Position numbers and translations under genes: made by a program
Notes under the pieces: generated by a model
Seen by the model: only the letters and a program-made list of their open reading frames with translations
Told to the model about the DNA's origin: nothing
Databases searched by the model: none
Assembly (NCBI GenBank): GCA_023614405.1
Contig: JAJUPC010000231.1
Span: 471,586-535,585 of the forward strand
DNA: 64,000 bases
From: Avena insularis
Lineage: Eukaryota > Streptophyta > Magnoliopsida > Poales > Poaceae
Reading direction: 5' to 3'
Shown here: positions 35,655 through 46,947 of the stretch, piece by piece
Layout: every line of letters begins with the position of its first letter
Position numbering within the stretch: the first letter of the stretch is position 1

Positions 35655-38253
35655 TGATACGTCATAAACGTATCTATAATTTTTTATGTTCCATGCTTGT
35701 TTAGTATTAACTTTGCTTTTATTTGTCTACACTTTGAGGTATTTTTATATGCTTTCTGGGACTAACCTAATAACAAGATGGCACAGTACCAGTTGCCTGT
35801 TTTCTTCTGTTTTTGGTTCTAGAAAAGCCAAAAAATAAATATTCTCGGAATTGGACGGGACAAAATCCAAAGTCACTATTTCACCGAGGGGAACAAGGAG
35901 CCATAAGACGAGATGGAGGAGGGACTCGAGGGGGCCACACCCCCTGGCCCGCTCCTGGGTGGTTCATCCGCCTCGGCCTCCCCCTTTGCCTATAAGAAGC
36001 CCCTGATACCTAAACCCTAAGTACCCGATCAATCTTCCACGAAACAGTCCATAGCCGCCGCCACCATCGTCCCTAGATCGGGGGGATCTGGTTCTTCCCA
36101 GCACCACGGATAGGAGAGATCATCCCGAACGCCTTCTTCATCACCATGCCAGCCTCCGGTATGATGCGTGTGTAGTTCCACCTTGGATTATGTGTCCATA
36201 TAGTAGCTAGATGGTTGTATCTCCTCCTTTGTGCTATCATCTTAGATCTTGTAAGCTCCGTTCATGATGAAGATCATCTATTTGTAATCATACATGTTGT
36301 GTTTGCGGGGATCTGATGGATATTGAGATTACTATGTCAGATTGAATAATGGTTCTATATTATTGATTCTACCATGTCTATGTTGCATGAGATCTTGCAT
36401 GCTCTCCGTTTCTAGTAGGTATCTTGGCCAAGTAGATGCTATTGACTCCAATAGGGAGTATTTATGCTCGATAGTGGGTTCATGCCTCTATTGAATCTGG
36501 GGAAGTGACAGAAATCTCTAAGGTTGTAGATGTGTTGTTGCTACTAGGGAGAAAACAACGATTTTTTGTTCATGGAACAATTTTATTGTTTACCTTACAC
36601 ACCTTGCTTAAAGCAGTAATTTGTTGCTTACAACTTAATACTGGAGGGGGTTCAGATGATAACCTGAAGGTGGATTACTACTCATAGATGCAGTTGGATG
36701 GCGATCAATGTATATTGTTGTATTGCCCAATCAAGTCTCATAGGATCATGAATGACTAGTATTGCATTGTTGTGCCTTGCTTTGTCTTGTCAATTGCCCA
36801 CTGTAACTTGTTTACCCAACATGTTATGTTATCTATCTTAAGGAGAACACCTCTAGTAGTGAACTATGGACCCCGGTCCAATCTTTACCATTGATACCTC
36901 TTCCATTGTTACTTTCTGCAAGCTACCATTACCTTCCACACCATACGTTTAACCCTTTGTTTTTAGCAAACCAGTGATATTGAAAACCTCACTATAAGTT
37001 GGGGCAAAGTCTTGAGTTTGTGTTGTGTAGGATTCCAAGTTTCTAGCAACACCTTTGAGTTGTTTCCTTCCTCCTACTTGTTTGAGGGGTTTCCAAACGA
37101 AGCTCTACAGTGATCTGTGCTCATCAAACCCTAATACTCGGGGGAGCGACCACGGGAATATTCCGCGGCCTCTGTGGGGAAGAAACTACAGAGAGACAAA
37201 GAGCTCTCTAGCAGGAAGATTTCTGCCGGGGAAATTCCTTCCCGGAGAGGGGAGTTCATCGCCATCAACATCGTCATCAAGCTAGACTTCATCAGGATCA
37301 TCATCATCCTCATCACCATCTCCACCAGCACCATTATCACCACTCCATGTCGCTATAACAATTGGGTTGAATATTGCATAGTTCCTAAGGGAAACTTTCC
37401 CGGTGTTGATTACTTTTGTAGTTGATGTTATTGAGTGGAACCATTGAATTATTGTCTATGTCCAGATTGTTGTTCCTCATTATATAATCTCTGATCTTGA
37501 TCCATATGATTTCTCGTGAGTAGTTTGTTCAGTTCTTGAGGACATGGGAGAAGTCATGTTGTTAGTAGTGGAATTGTGTTGAAATAATAATCAATGGTTT
37601 GATATTTAAGTTGTGGTGCTATTCTTCTAGTGGTGTCATGTGAACATCGACTACATGATACTTCACCATTTATGGGCCTAGGGGAATGCATTGTGTATTT
37701 GGCTACTAATTGTGGGGTTGCCGAAGTGAAAAACATGAACCCCCATTAGGAAACATTTGCACAAGGGAGTGTAGGATCTCAGAGTTTAATGTTGTGGTTA
37801 GGTTTTTATCTTAATTACTTTCTTGTAGTTGCGGATGCTTGCAAAGGGGTTTAATAACAAGTATGTATTAGTCCAAGTAAGGTCAGTACATTAGCATAGG
37901 TTCACCCACACAACACTTATCCAACCAAAGAAGATTAATCAACTATATGAAGCAAAAGCACTCGACAGTATTCCCATGTGTCCTTGAGAACGTTTGGTCC
38001 TCATAAGTTATACAACCGGATTGTCCTTGGCTGAAGAAAGGATTGGGCCACTTGCTGCAATTTTTATTGTTGTCTTTATTTCCTTGCACTTTATTTCTTT
38101 GTATTATCAAAAACCCCTAAAAATCCGTTTGCTAAGTATTTACAGAGAATTCCTGATCCAAACCACTAGTCAACACCTTTCTCTCCTCGTTGGGATCGAC
38201 ACTCCTATTTATCCAAAGTACTATGATACACCCCCTATACTTGTGGGTCATGA
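35655..38253 (+). repeat. Hybrid Gypsy LTR, complete (copy B)
   Basis: Starts TGATACGTC right after a polypurine tract. The first about 1445 bp are one LTR type; after about 37100 the sequence switches to a second LTR type that ends GGTCATGA (GGTCATCA in copy A). Relative to copy A it lacks about 60 bp near 37085. A multiple of host-like GC-rich promoter sequence precedes the TATA box at 35991. Confidence 0.7.
35991..35998 (+). promoter_or_regulatory. LTR TATA box
   Basis: TATAAGAA at the end of a GC-rich stretch in the hybrid LTR, the expected place for the promoter of a Gypsy LTR of this class. Confidence 0.5.
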
Positions 38254-38404
38254 CACTGAGGCTGCTGAAGAAGGTGCTGCTCACAGCGAAGCAACCGAAT
38301 TAGATGTGTCCACTTTGGCCGGCATAAATGACTCGGCTGAGCTTGATGATGCGCCTAGCTCTAAGCCTGTTGATGAAGCCCCTACAAGTCCAGATGCCTC
38401 TTAG
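38254..38404 (+). pseudogene. 3' end of antisense ORF of a Tat-like Gypsy (copy B)
   Basis: The same tail as 1834-1983, here open to TAG 38402-38404 and read through from the LTR (frame 37994-38404). It is Glu/Asp/Ala/Ser/Pro-rich and resembles the tail of the antisense gene at 52380-52449. The 5' part of the gene is absent because the LTR is inserted in it. Confidence 0.5.
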
Positions 38405-39049
38405 GATGGATAAAAAACACTTAAGTTTCATGAGATCCCCGATATGTCGGGTGCAGATGTAACAAATACTGTAGTTCTTTTGGTTGTGTGCCTTTTGTGA
38501 AGGCAAAAACTTATATTTTGGCTGAAATGTGAATCACTCAGGGGCAAGTTCCCGAGTTTCATTTGTCGTTTTCCTTATCCCTTGACTTTGGCTCTTGTCT
38601 ACCTTTTTTGGCGGTCGACATTAGAGTCTCAAAATCATAAGGATTAAGTTAGCGGGTATGAAACTAGGCAACTTGACCTAGAGTCATTCGACATATAGGC
38701 CGACATATCCTGCAATGGGTTAATTACAAATATACATAGGGTCGGCTCGCATCTTTTCCTTTGCTTTTCCGTTGTTCATGTTTACCCGTCCTTGGTCTTT
38801 TTTTCTTGCTTGCCATGAAGCCGTGTTTTCGGACAACAGCAAAGTCAAAGAGGTGACTTTAGATGAGTATTCACTACTATTTGGAGATAAGTTTAGGCGA
38901 CAGCGCCAGCCGACATAAGCATAAGAAGCAGTAAGCATGAGGGGGAGTCCCCAAGTCAATTTTTCAAGTCATACCATGTTTATTATTAGCACATAACCGG
39001 CATAAGTGTTCGACATATGAGATTCTGAGAGATACATACATTGCTTTCC
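38405..39049. other. Spacer between convergent Gypsy genes (copy B)
   Basis: No gene is seen. This is the counterpart of 1984-2628. Confidence 0.6.
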
Positions 39050-39290
39050 CTAGGTATAGAAAGGACAAAGCAATGCAACATTCCACGGCCTTTTGGTTTC
39101 ATCACCTAACCTGTCCGCCTTTTCATTTTGTGCCTCGCGGGCATCTATCAGATAGTATGAATCATTGTGCAATGCTTTGCTTACAATGATAGGACCTTCC
39201 CATGGGGGTGATAACTTGTGCATCCCAGTTGTGCGTTTCACTAGTCTAAGAACCATATCCCCTTCACAGAATACACGAGGGTGAACTTTC
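39050..39290 (-). pseudogene. Gypsy integrase C-terminus (copy B)
   Basis: Minus-strand frame ending CPFYT at 39050, with LSPPWEGPIIVSKAL and SYYLIDARE upstream, and VFCEGDMVLRLV before that in the adjacent bases. This is the typical integrase C-terminal module. The rest of the element is displaced by the LTR element inserted at 39303. Confidence 0.75.
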
Positions 39291-39302
39291 TAGCTGTGAT
39301 AG

Positions 39303-39793
39303 TGATGGGGATATGCCTACCGGGGTATGCCCAGCAAGACGTTTCCTATTGGCCCAAGCTGCCAGCGAGTGGGCCCACAGGACGGCGACTGGATCAAGAC
39401 TTGGCGAGGACCCAGGCGACTGGAAGTTGGAGGCCCAGAAGCGTAGATAGGCCCAGTCAGACTAGGTCAAAGACTCTCCGAATCCTTAACCAACTCGGTT
39501 GTAGATCTGTAAACCCTAGCGAGGTGAGCCTATATAAACCTCCCTAGGGTACACATAGAGGATATGTTCCATCATACACCCCAGCGACTCGCCGCCTAGT
39601 CGTCGAGCTCTCCCTTGTACTCTCTCCATAATACAATCTAGCAGGAGTAGGTCTTTACCCTCCATGGGGCCGAACCTGGGTAAACCCTTGTGACTCTGTC
39701 CTCATTTTAGCACCGTAGATGGGTGGCCGCCCTTGCCCCATGTTCTACTACTCTCTACCGATTTCAGCATCTGCCGTGGCCTTTCCCACGACA
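39303..39793 (+). repeat. 5' LTR of element 1
   Basis: Begins TGATGGGGATATGCC and ends CCCACGACA, 491 bp. The start matches the LTR of element 2 (TGTTGGGGATATGC on its own strand), and both share AACCTGGGTAA near the 3' end, so the two elements are related. Confidence 0.75.
39531..39538 (+). promoter_or_regulatory. LTR TATA box of element 1
   Basis: TATATAAA in the middle of the LTR, preceded by CCTAGCGAGGTGAGCC. Confidence 0.6.
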
Positions 39794-39794
39794 G

Positions 39795-39812
39795 TGGCGC
39801 CCACCGTGGGGC
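39795..39812 (+). other. Primer-binding site of element 1
   Basis: TGGCGCCCACCGTGGGGC, one base after the LTR. The leading TGGCGCC is the usual form of the tRNA-complementary site in Gypsy elements of this lineage; I do not assign the tRNA. Confidence 0.65.
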
Positions 39813-39879
39813 CTAGTCAGTAAGGCCGGTGTTTCGCGGCGAGATCCAATCTACCCATCAACGAGACGATCGCCACCGG

Positions 39880-42110
39880 CCGCATGATCGCGATCGTCGA
39901 GATCCTCTAGATCTTGTCGAGCAGCTACGTCCTAGCGGCACGCCTCGTCACGCACATCATGATCATGCCGGTCGGCATGATCAGCATCTTCGTTAGCTTG
40001 ACCAACACCATCACCTCGGAGGACCCGGCTCTTATCCGCGAGTCACCGCCACGCGACCAGCTCTCTGAGAGCCAGGTCTGCACTATCCATTGCCTCGCCT
40101 CCGAGTACGACTCGTCCCACAGCAACGTGGCCGAAACCGCCATGTTCGCGGACGATGCGGCCCTCAACGACGACGCCGACTCGGCGACCCCGGCGTCGGC
40201 TGCCGAATCCATTGTCACCGCATCGCCCACAGGCTCCATCACCCAGGTCTCCAACGCGGGAAACTTCGAGGACCCATCCATCCTTGGGATCTTTGACTTC
40301 GACTCCGGGTCGAAGAACTCCGCCGAGCTCCACGACGGGTATGGTCGCCACGTCGCGGCCTACATGGAGAATGGCGTTGAACCCCCGCCAGACCCCTTAT
40401 CCACGCCGATCCCACCAAACGCAACAGCAACGGAGGTCGAGGAACTCCGCCTGCGGCTGGAGGAGGCGGTCTGCAAGGAACAAGCGCGAATTTTTTTGCC
40501 TCGAGCAGGTGATAGCGCAGGAACTCTCGCGTTACCACCAACTCTGAATCAGGTCGCGCCTGAACCACACCATTCAGGGATGCTCCCTGAACTTCGACGA
40601 CGTCAACGACCCGACTCATGTGGCCGAATGCGCGATCTGCGAGAACGCGCCGTTAGGAGGGAGCTCCCGGCCACCACCAGGCGCGACAGCCAACGGCGCA
40701 CCACCACCACCCAGCCGCACGCCCCCAGGGACCAACCAAGAATCATGGTATCCTCGCAGGAGCGAGACGCAAACGGACTCCCGCTATTTTCCACTCTGAT
40801 GGACAATGTCGCTATGGCCGAGAAGCGGTCGACAACATAAACGTAACCGGGGAAGGCGCCCTGTAGATCCAGTACGCCAAGGCTCTACTAGCCAAGGCAG
40901 TCGAGCAACAAAATGCGGGTGCCGACTCACAGGGTTGCATGTACTCGTGTTCGTCAGGCAGCAGGGCGGCCTCGAGCGGTCGCCCAATGGTGGACAACAC
41001 CCTTAAATTACCACCACCCGAGCCCCTGCAGCTCCAACATCAACCCTCGCACGCGACACTCTCCACCAACGACCCGCAGCCGGCGAACAACTTCGTCGCC
41101 GCCAACGGGCAGCCAGTCGACGTGCGCACCCACATCATCAACAACCAGAGCTAGCGCGCACGCCAACCTAACGACTTGAGGCATACCGTCACCAACCGCC
41201 GCGACGGTGAACCAAGGGGGTCGGTGAGTCGAGTCGGACCCTAGTGCTTCGGACCAATGATTAGAGGCAAAAGATACCCGATGAACTTCAAGGCGCCGAA
41301 GGAGATCGAGAAGTACGACCCCGCGTACGACCGGTTCGTGTGGCTAGAAACCTACCTCATGGCAATGGGAATCGCTGGCCACACCAACCTGCTCGCCGCT
41401 CGCTACCTCCCCATGATGATGGAGGGAGCGTGCAATGGATCAACACCTTCCCCGCGGACAGCATCGACACCTGGGAGGAAATGCGCGACGCCTTCGTCAG
41501 GCACTTCGAGGGTTCCTACACCCGTGCCACCACCATCGAGGACCTAGAGCAATGCGTCCAGCGACTCTGCGAATCGACCCGCAGCTGGGTCCAACAGTGG
41601 CAAGACCTGTGGTATAACGCGACCGGAATCCACCCGGATACCGCGATCCACTGTTTCAAGACCTTGTGCTACTACGAGCCCCTGGTCTCCAAGCTCAAGC
41701 GGGTGTACAAAACAATCGACAACATACCGGACCTCCTCGAGATTGCCAAGCAGTACGCGGAAGAGGACCCAAACCAAGAAACCGATGACGAGTCGGGAGG
41801 GAATCGCCGCACGAGCGGCCACGACAACGGGAGGCGACCCGAGCTACGCTGTAGCAACACTCGCCTCACCGGCAAGCACCACGGTGATGGGCGAGTCGAC
41901 TTCATCGCCAACGCCGGATACGCGCCACGCGAACCCAAGAGCTTCCGCCACGGCGGAGGCCAGCGCCGCGATGGCGGCCAATACCAGGCGAAGCCGAGGT
42001 TGGACCCCACGGCTCTCCTCAACCAACCATGTGTGTTTCACAGAAGGGAAGGGAAGCTCGCTACGCACACGACTGCCACTCCCTAAAGGAGATTAAGAAG
42101 GCACGACGCG
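39880..42110 (+). pseudogene. Gag of element 1
   Basis: The N-terminal part is a 308-codon frame (39914-40840), low-complexity and acidic. After several shifts the capsid-like core appears: APKEIEKYDPAYDRFVW and LLAARYLPMMMEG, then, after a one-base shift near 41433, QWINTFPADSIDTWEEM and HFEGSYTRATTIEDL (retrotransposon gag domain). It ends with a Cys/His remnant, CVFHRREGK. Stop and frameshift load make it non-functional. In an intact element this forms the virus-like particle. Confidence 0.75.
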
Positions 42111-42196
42111 CACGGTAATACCCTAATAACAACCCGCCAAATGGCGGAAAATTCGGCAGCGTTGCCGGCTCACTCCACACCTTCAGAGGCTTCAAC

Positions 42197-42992
42197 ATGA
42201 AGTGCGAGAAGAAGGTCATCGACCGCCCCGTCGCCGTCAATGCGGTGTCCCAGATCGACATCCCCCAGTTCCTTAACTGGTCCGAGCAACCAATCACCTG
42301 GAGCCGCGAGGACCACTCGCCACAGATCGAATATCCGGGCCGAGTCGCCTTGGTGGTCAAGCCCAAGGTGGGGGACTATTGGCTCCCCAAGACGCTAATG
42401 GAAGGGGGCAGCTCCATCAACATTTTATACCTGGACACATTCAGCGATCGCGCTCCCGCAGTCGATGATCGAGATGACCTACACCACCTTCCATGACATC
42501 GTCCCCGGTCGGAAGGCGTACCCAATCGGCAAGGTGACGCTGCCAGTCACCTTCGGCACACCAGCAAACTTCCGCACCGAGCGGATCGTTTTCGAGCTGG
42601 TGTCGTTCAGCAGCCCCTACCACTACGTCCTGGGGCGCCAGGCGTTCGCCAAATTCATGGCAGCGCCCCACTACGCATACAACGCGATGAAGCTCCCCAG
42701 GAAGTGTGGCATCATCACTGTCGATGGCGATCCCGACATGGCCGCAGAATGCGAGGCCAAAAGCGCCGAACTCGCTGACGCTGTCATCGCCGCGGAGGCC
42801 AACCATGCTGAGGAGCTCTCCAAGTATGCGAGTTGGGTCAACAATGACGACCCCACCATACTCAAGAAGGCTAACTTGGAGGGTGGCAGCTCCACCGCCT
42901 TCGAGGCAACGACGCACACTCGCACCGTCGAGCTGGTCCCAGGCGACTCCAGCCAGACGGTGATGATTGGGACGGTCATGAGCCCAGCATAG
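42197..42992 (+). pseudogene. Aspartic protease region of element 1
   Basis: Starts in one frame (IDIPQFLNW, WLPKTLMEGGSSINILY), shifts near 42455, and continues to TAG 42990-42992 with YVLGRQAFAKFMA. In this family the active site is usually DGGSS; here the Asp is Glu, which would disable the enzyme. The protease would cleave the Gag-Pol precursor. Confidence 0.7.
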
Positions 42993-43913
42993 GAAGGCGC
43001 GCTCTTCAAGTTCCTACGTGAGAATCGTGAAATCTTTGCATGGAAGCCATCCGACATGCCTGGTGTCCCGAGGGAACTTGCTGAGCACAAACTCAACGCC
43101 GACCCCAAAGCGCGACCCGTCAAGCAGTTGCTACGGCCCTTCAATGAAGAGCGCCGCCAAGCAATCGCCGAGGAGGTGCAACGTTTACTCGATGCAGGCT
43201 TCATTCGGCCAATCAAATACTCCAAGTGGCTGGCAAACCCAGTCCTAGTCAAGAAGAAAAACAGGACCTGGAGAATGTGTATTGACAACATAAACCTCAA
43301 TAGCGCCTGCCCGAAGGAGAAATTCGTCCTCCTGCGGATCGACCAAATCATCGACTCAACCATGGGTTCGGAGTCTCTATGCTTCCTCGACGCCTGCTCT
43401 GGGTCCAACCAGATCAAAATGGCATTCGAGGATGAAGAGAAGACGGCGTTCATCACGCCATTCGGAGCCTTCTGCTACACCGCCATGACCTTCGGCCTCA
43501 AGAATGCCGGAGCGACCTACCAGAGGTGCATGCAGGAGTGCCTTGCGAGCCAAATTGGCCGCAACATCCACGTCTACATCGATGACGTGGTGGTGAAATC
43601 CACTCGCCAGGGAGATCTACTCGCCGACCTGGCGGAAACCTTCGCCAACCTGCGGAGGTACAAGATAAAGCTAAACCCAGGAAAGTGCACCTTCGGTGTA
43701 CCTACTGGACAGCTGCTGGGATACGTCGTCTCCAAGCGTGGGATCAAGGCGAACCCCACCAAGATCAACACGATCGCCCGGCTCGGCAGACCCGAGTGCC
43801 TGCGTGACAACCGGAAGTTGGCCGGGCGAGTCGCGTCTCTCAGTCGCTTCATACCCCGGCTAGGCGAGAAGGCGATGCCCCTCTACCGCCTAATGCGCAA
43901 GAACCCCACTTTC
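42993..43913 (+). pseudogene. Reverse transcriptase of element 1
   Basis: In the same frame as the protease part after TAG 42990. Motifs in order: FLRENREIFAW linker, ARPVKQLLRPF, NPVLVKKKN, WRMCIDN, FLDACSG with the first catalytic Asp, FGLKNAGATYQR, and YIDDVVVKS (43575-43601) with both catalytic Asp residues. It also has LNPGKCTFGV and a thumb region. The domain is full length and open from 43056 to TAG 43914-43916, the best-kept enzyme in the window, but it is separated from protease and RNase H by stops. Confidence 0.85.
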
Positions 43914-44906
43914 TAGTGGGACAAGGAGGCAGACGACGCGCTCCACGCTCTCAAGGAGGTGCTACTAGCACCACTATTCGCCGCCCCAATGGCAAGGAGC
44001 CTATGCTCGCGCGCTGCTTCCGAGCCGCCGTCTGCCGTGATGGTCGCCGAACCACCAGAGGAGGGCAAGGAGCGCCCGGTGCAGCGACCTGTATACTACA
44101 TCAGCGAAGTCCTCACCGAGTCTCGCCAGCGCTACCCGCAGTACCAAAAATTGGTATATGCGATCTTCAGAGCACAGCGGCGACTGCCGCACTACTTCCA
44201 AGAGCACCCAATAACGGTGGTCTCCTCAGCACCGTTGTAAGACATCATCCACAACCGTGACGCAACTGGGCGAGTCACCAAGTGGGTCTTCGAGATCGGC
44301 GTCCACAACATCAGGTATGAGCCGCTCAAGGCGATCAAGTCATAGGCTCTCATAGACTTTCTTACCGATGGAGGAGGCCCCGTAGCCAGAAACTGCCATA
44401 CCTCCATTACTGGAGCCTACACTTCAACGGCTCCAAGAACGCAGATGGCGCAGGGGCAGGGATCGTGCTCACATCTCCGAAGGGCGACAAGCTATGCTAT
44501 ATCCTCTACCTTGACTTCACCCCATGCACCAACAACATGGCCGAGTACGAGGCACTACTCCACAGCATGCGGGCAGCCAAGGAGATGAACATGAATCGCC
44601 TCGCATACAGCGACTGTCAGCGGGCAAGTCGCCGGCACCGCGACGCAGTCTCTCCCACCATGGCGGCATGCCGCCAAGCATTGGACCAGCTGGGAGGCCA
44701 CTTTGTTGGCTACTCACGAGTGGATCGACCGGCGGAAGAACGAGGCCGACACACTCTCCGCATCGGCTCGGCTCGACTCGCACCACCTTTCAGCGCCTTC
44801 ATCGACACCATCACTAAGCCTTACATCTCTCCCCAAGGAGATCGATGTCGGAATTCCGCAGCCAGCGACTCAGCCCTGGTCGCATTGATCGCCGAGCGAA
44901 TGGACC
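43914..44906 (+). pseudogene. RNase H and archaeal-type RNase H of element 1
   Basis: The retroviral-type RNase H follows TAG 43914 (WDKEADDALHALKEVL, PVYYISEVLTESRQRYP). Stops at 44238-44240 and 44343-44345 replace probable Gln codons. After a shift near 44400 the second RNase H begins: its FDGS motif reads FNGS (codon 44426-44428, catalytic Asp to Asn), followed by NNMAEYEALLHSMRAAKE. Further shifts follow around 44640-44860 (EWIDRRKNEADTLS, SLPKEIDVGIPQP). Confidence 0.75.
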
Positions 44907-46132
44907 GTGCCATATGTCGCCTACCAGGAGGGAGGCACCCTACCCGCTGATGAGATGGAGGCCCGGATGATAGCACGCTGCAAATCCTTCGTCATCATCA
45001 ACGGAGAGCTCCACAAGCGGAGCGTGACCGGCGTGTCCAACGCTGTGTCCAACCCGCAGAAGGACGAAAGATCCTCCAAGACATCCACGCTGGCGACTGC
45101 GGCCACCACACCGGCGCCTGCTCCCTGGTTGCCAAGGCCATGCGACATGGCTTCTACTGGCTCACAGCACACGCGGACGCGGTTGACATCGTCCAACGAT
45201 GCATCGGGTGCCATAAGTACACCAACCATACTCATGTGTCGAGCTCGGCACTAAAGACCATCCCCATCACCTGGCCATTCACCGTATGGGGAATGGACAT
45301 GGTGGGCCCGTTCAAGAAGGCCCCTCCGCTTCACCCACCTCCTAGTCGCAATGACAAGTTCACAAAATGGGTGGAGGCCAAGCTAGTCCGCAAGTGCGAC
45401 GGGAAGACTGCCACCAAATTCCTACGCGAGCTCATCTATCGCTACGGATTCCCGCACAACATCATCACGAACAACGGCACAAACTTCGCCAAAGGAGCCA
45501 TGGCGGAATTCTGCGAGGAGCATAATATACGACTCGACCTCGCCTCAGTCGCCCACCCGGAGTCCAATGGACAGGAGGAACGCACCAACCAGACCATCCT
45601 CCATGGCATGAAGCCGCGACTGCAAGTTCCACTAGAGCGAACCCCCGGGTGCTGGGTCGAAGAACTCCCCTCTGTCATCTGGGGCATCCGCACCTTTGTC
45701 AACAGGTCGACAGGATTCACTCCCTTCTTCATGGTTTACGGTGCCGAGGCCGTCATGCCAACCGACCTCGATCACGATTCACCACGCGTGGTCAACTACA
45801 TGGAGGCTGACAACGATCTCGCACGCCAGATTTGAGTCGATCTGCCGATGAAGCGCCAAGGTCTAGCTCGCCTCGCACCATTATCTACCAAAGAACGGCT
45901 TCGCCGCTACCACCGGCAAGTATGGACTCGCACCTTCCAGAAGGCGACTGGCATCGCGGCCCCATCCAGACAAGAAGGTCATGCACAAGCTCTCTCCCCC
46001 TTGGGAGGGACCATTCGCCATCGGGCGAGTCCTGGGCAACAACGCCTACTACCTCACCAACATCCGAGGCAACGGAAAACTCGACGTCAAGCGGCCAGGG
46101 AATGTAAACCTCCTACGGAAGTTCTACTCTTA
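44907..46132 (+). pseudogene. Integrase of element 1
   Basis: HHCC zinc-binding region around 45080-45240 (HAGDCGHH after a shift, then CIGCHKY). The catalytic core is open from 45140 to 45835: WGMDMVGPF with the first Asp; ITNNGTNF, where the second catalytic Asp is Asn (45470-45472); and HPESNGQEERTNQTI with the Glu. After TGA near 45833 and a shift, the C-terminal module reads LSPPWEGPFAIGRVL and NVNLLRKFYS to TAG 46130-46132. In intact elements it inserts the cDNA; here the active site is broken. Confidence 0.85.
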
Positions 46133-46947
46133 GAACTCCGTACATGTACCCCTACCCGCTATGAAATAAAGAAGATCGATTCACGCAAATCAAGGCCCAC
46201 TCTCCGTACCTTGTGCCACTCGCATCAGAGTAATAGTGTTACTCTATTCACGAAGTCAACCTTTGGTGACGCGACCGACACGCAGAAAAGTGTACGAGGG
46301 CACTCAAAATTCAGGCCTCGAACCGGCCCATGAAAAAATCTAACATGGAGCCCCATTGAGTCGCCACGCCGACCGCTTCCCGAGCCAAGACAAGTGCATT
46401 CGCTTCACAGCACCCAGTCCTCCACATCCTCGGCGCAGCTACTCGAACTGCAAAGTACCACTCTCGGGGACTGACACCAGCCCAAAGAAGTGTAGCTAGG
46501 GAAAAATGCCAAGTAAGAGAGCGCGCCCTGGACTCGCCATGCGATTGGTCTTACGGATCAGGCGGAGTGACGCACCTAACAGAATGCACCTAGTCCTCAC
46601 CTACATCGAATGCGATTAGAACGGCCAAGTACCACGCCGAGGATTTGGTGACCACCCGCTCGTGCTCGGAAAACGGCCAAGTAAAGAGCAACCCTGGGAG
46701 GCGCCATGCGACTGGCTTCCCGAGCCATGACGAGTCGACCCTAACTCATTAACAGTTCAAACAACATATAAAAACAAGGTCAACCCCATAAAAAGGGAGA
46801 ACGCGCTCGGGGACTCGCACAACCAACAACCAAGCCACAAAAACAATGAAAAAAATAACCCATGCATTCCTTCATAGCAGAAAAATTTGTTCGCGTACAA
46901 GGAGAATTACATGTTTATCTTAAGCTAACGCCGAATGGAAAAATACT
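46133..46947. other. 3' spacer of element 1 with imperfect repeats
   Basis: No gene is seen. Between convergent pol and the antisense ORF, a phrase of the type CGCCATGCGAYTGGYTTCCC recurs near 46352, 46536 and 46703 (spacings about 180 and 167). GCCAAGTA and CTCGGGGACT phrases occur around it. Confidence 0.5.

Larger units (their letters stand above)
36484..39302. repeat. Duplicated block, partner of 1-2880
   Basis: Collinear with 1-about 2880 at an offset of 36483 at the left edge. It shares the LTR fusion, the antisense ORF tail and the integrase tail, with a few percent substitutions and small indels. Because the LTR's right-hand flank is also shared, this is a duplication of genomic DNA, not a 5'/3' LTR pair. 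Confidence 0.9.

Noticed and set aside
1..37126. 1-706 and 35655-37126 as 5' and 3' LTRs of one element
   Set aside because: The sequence following both copies is the same for over 2 kb, so copy A is not a 5' LTR with internal DNA after it.
42671..43456. 261-codon minus-strand frame
   Set aside because: It is the shadow of the protease and RT coding strand, whose motifs are clear on the + strand.
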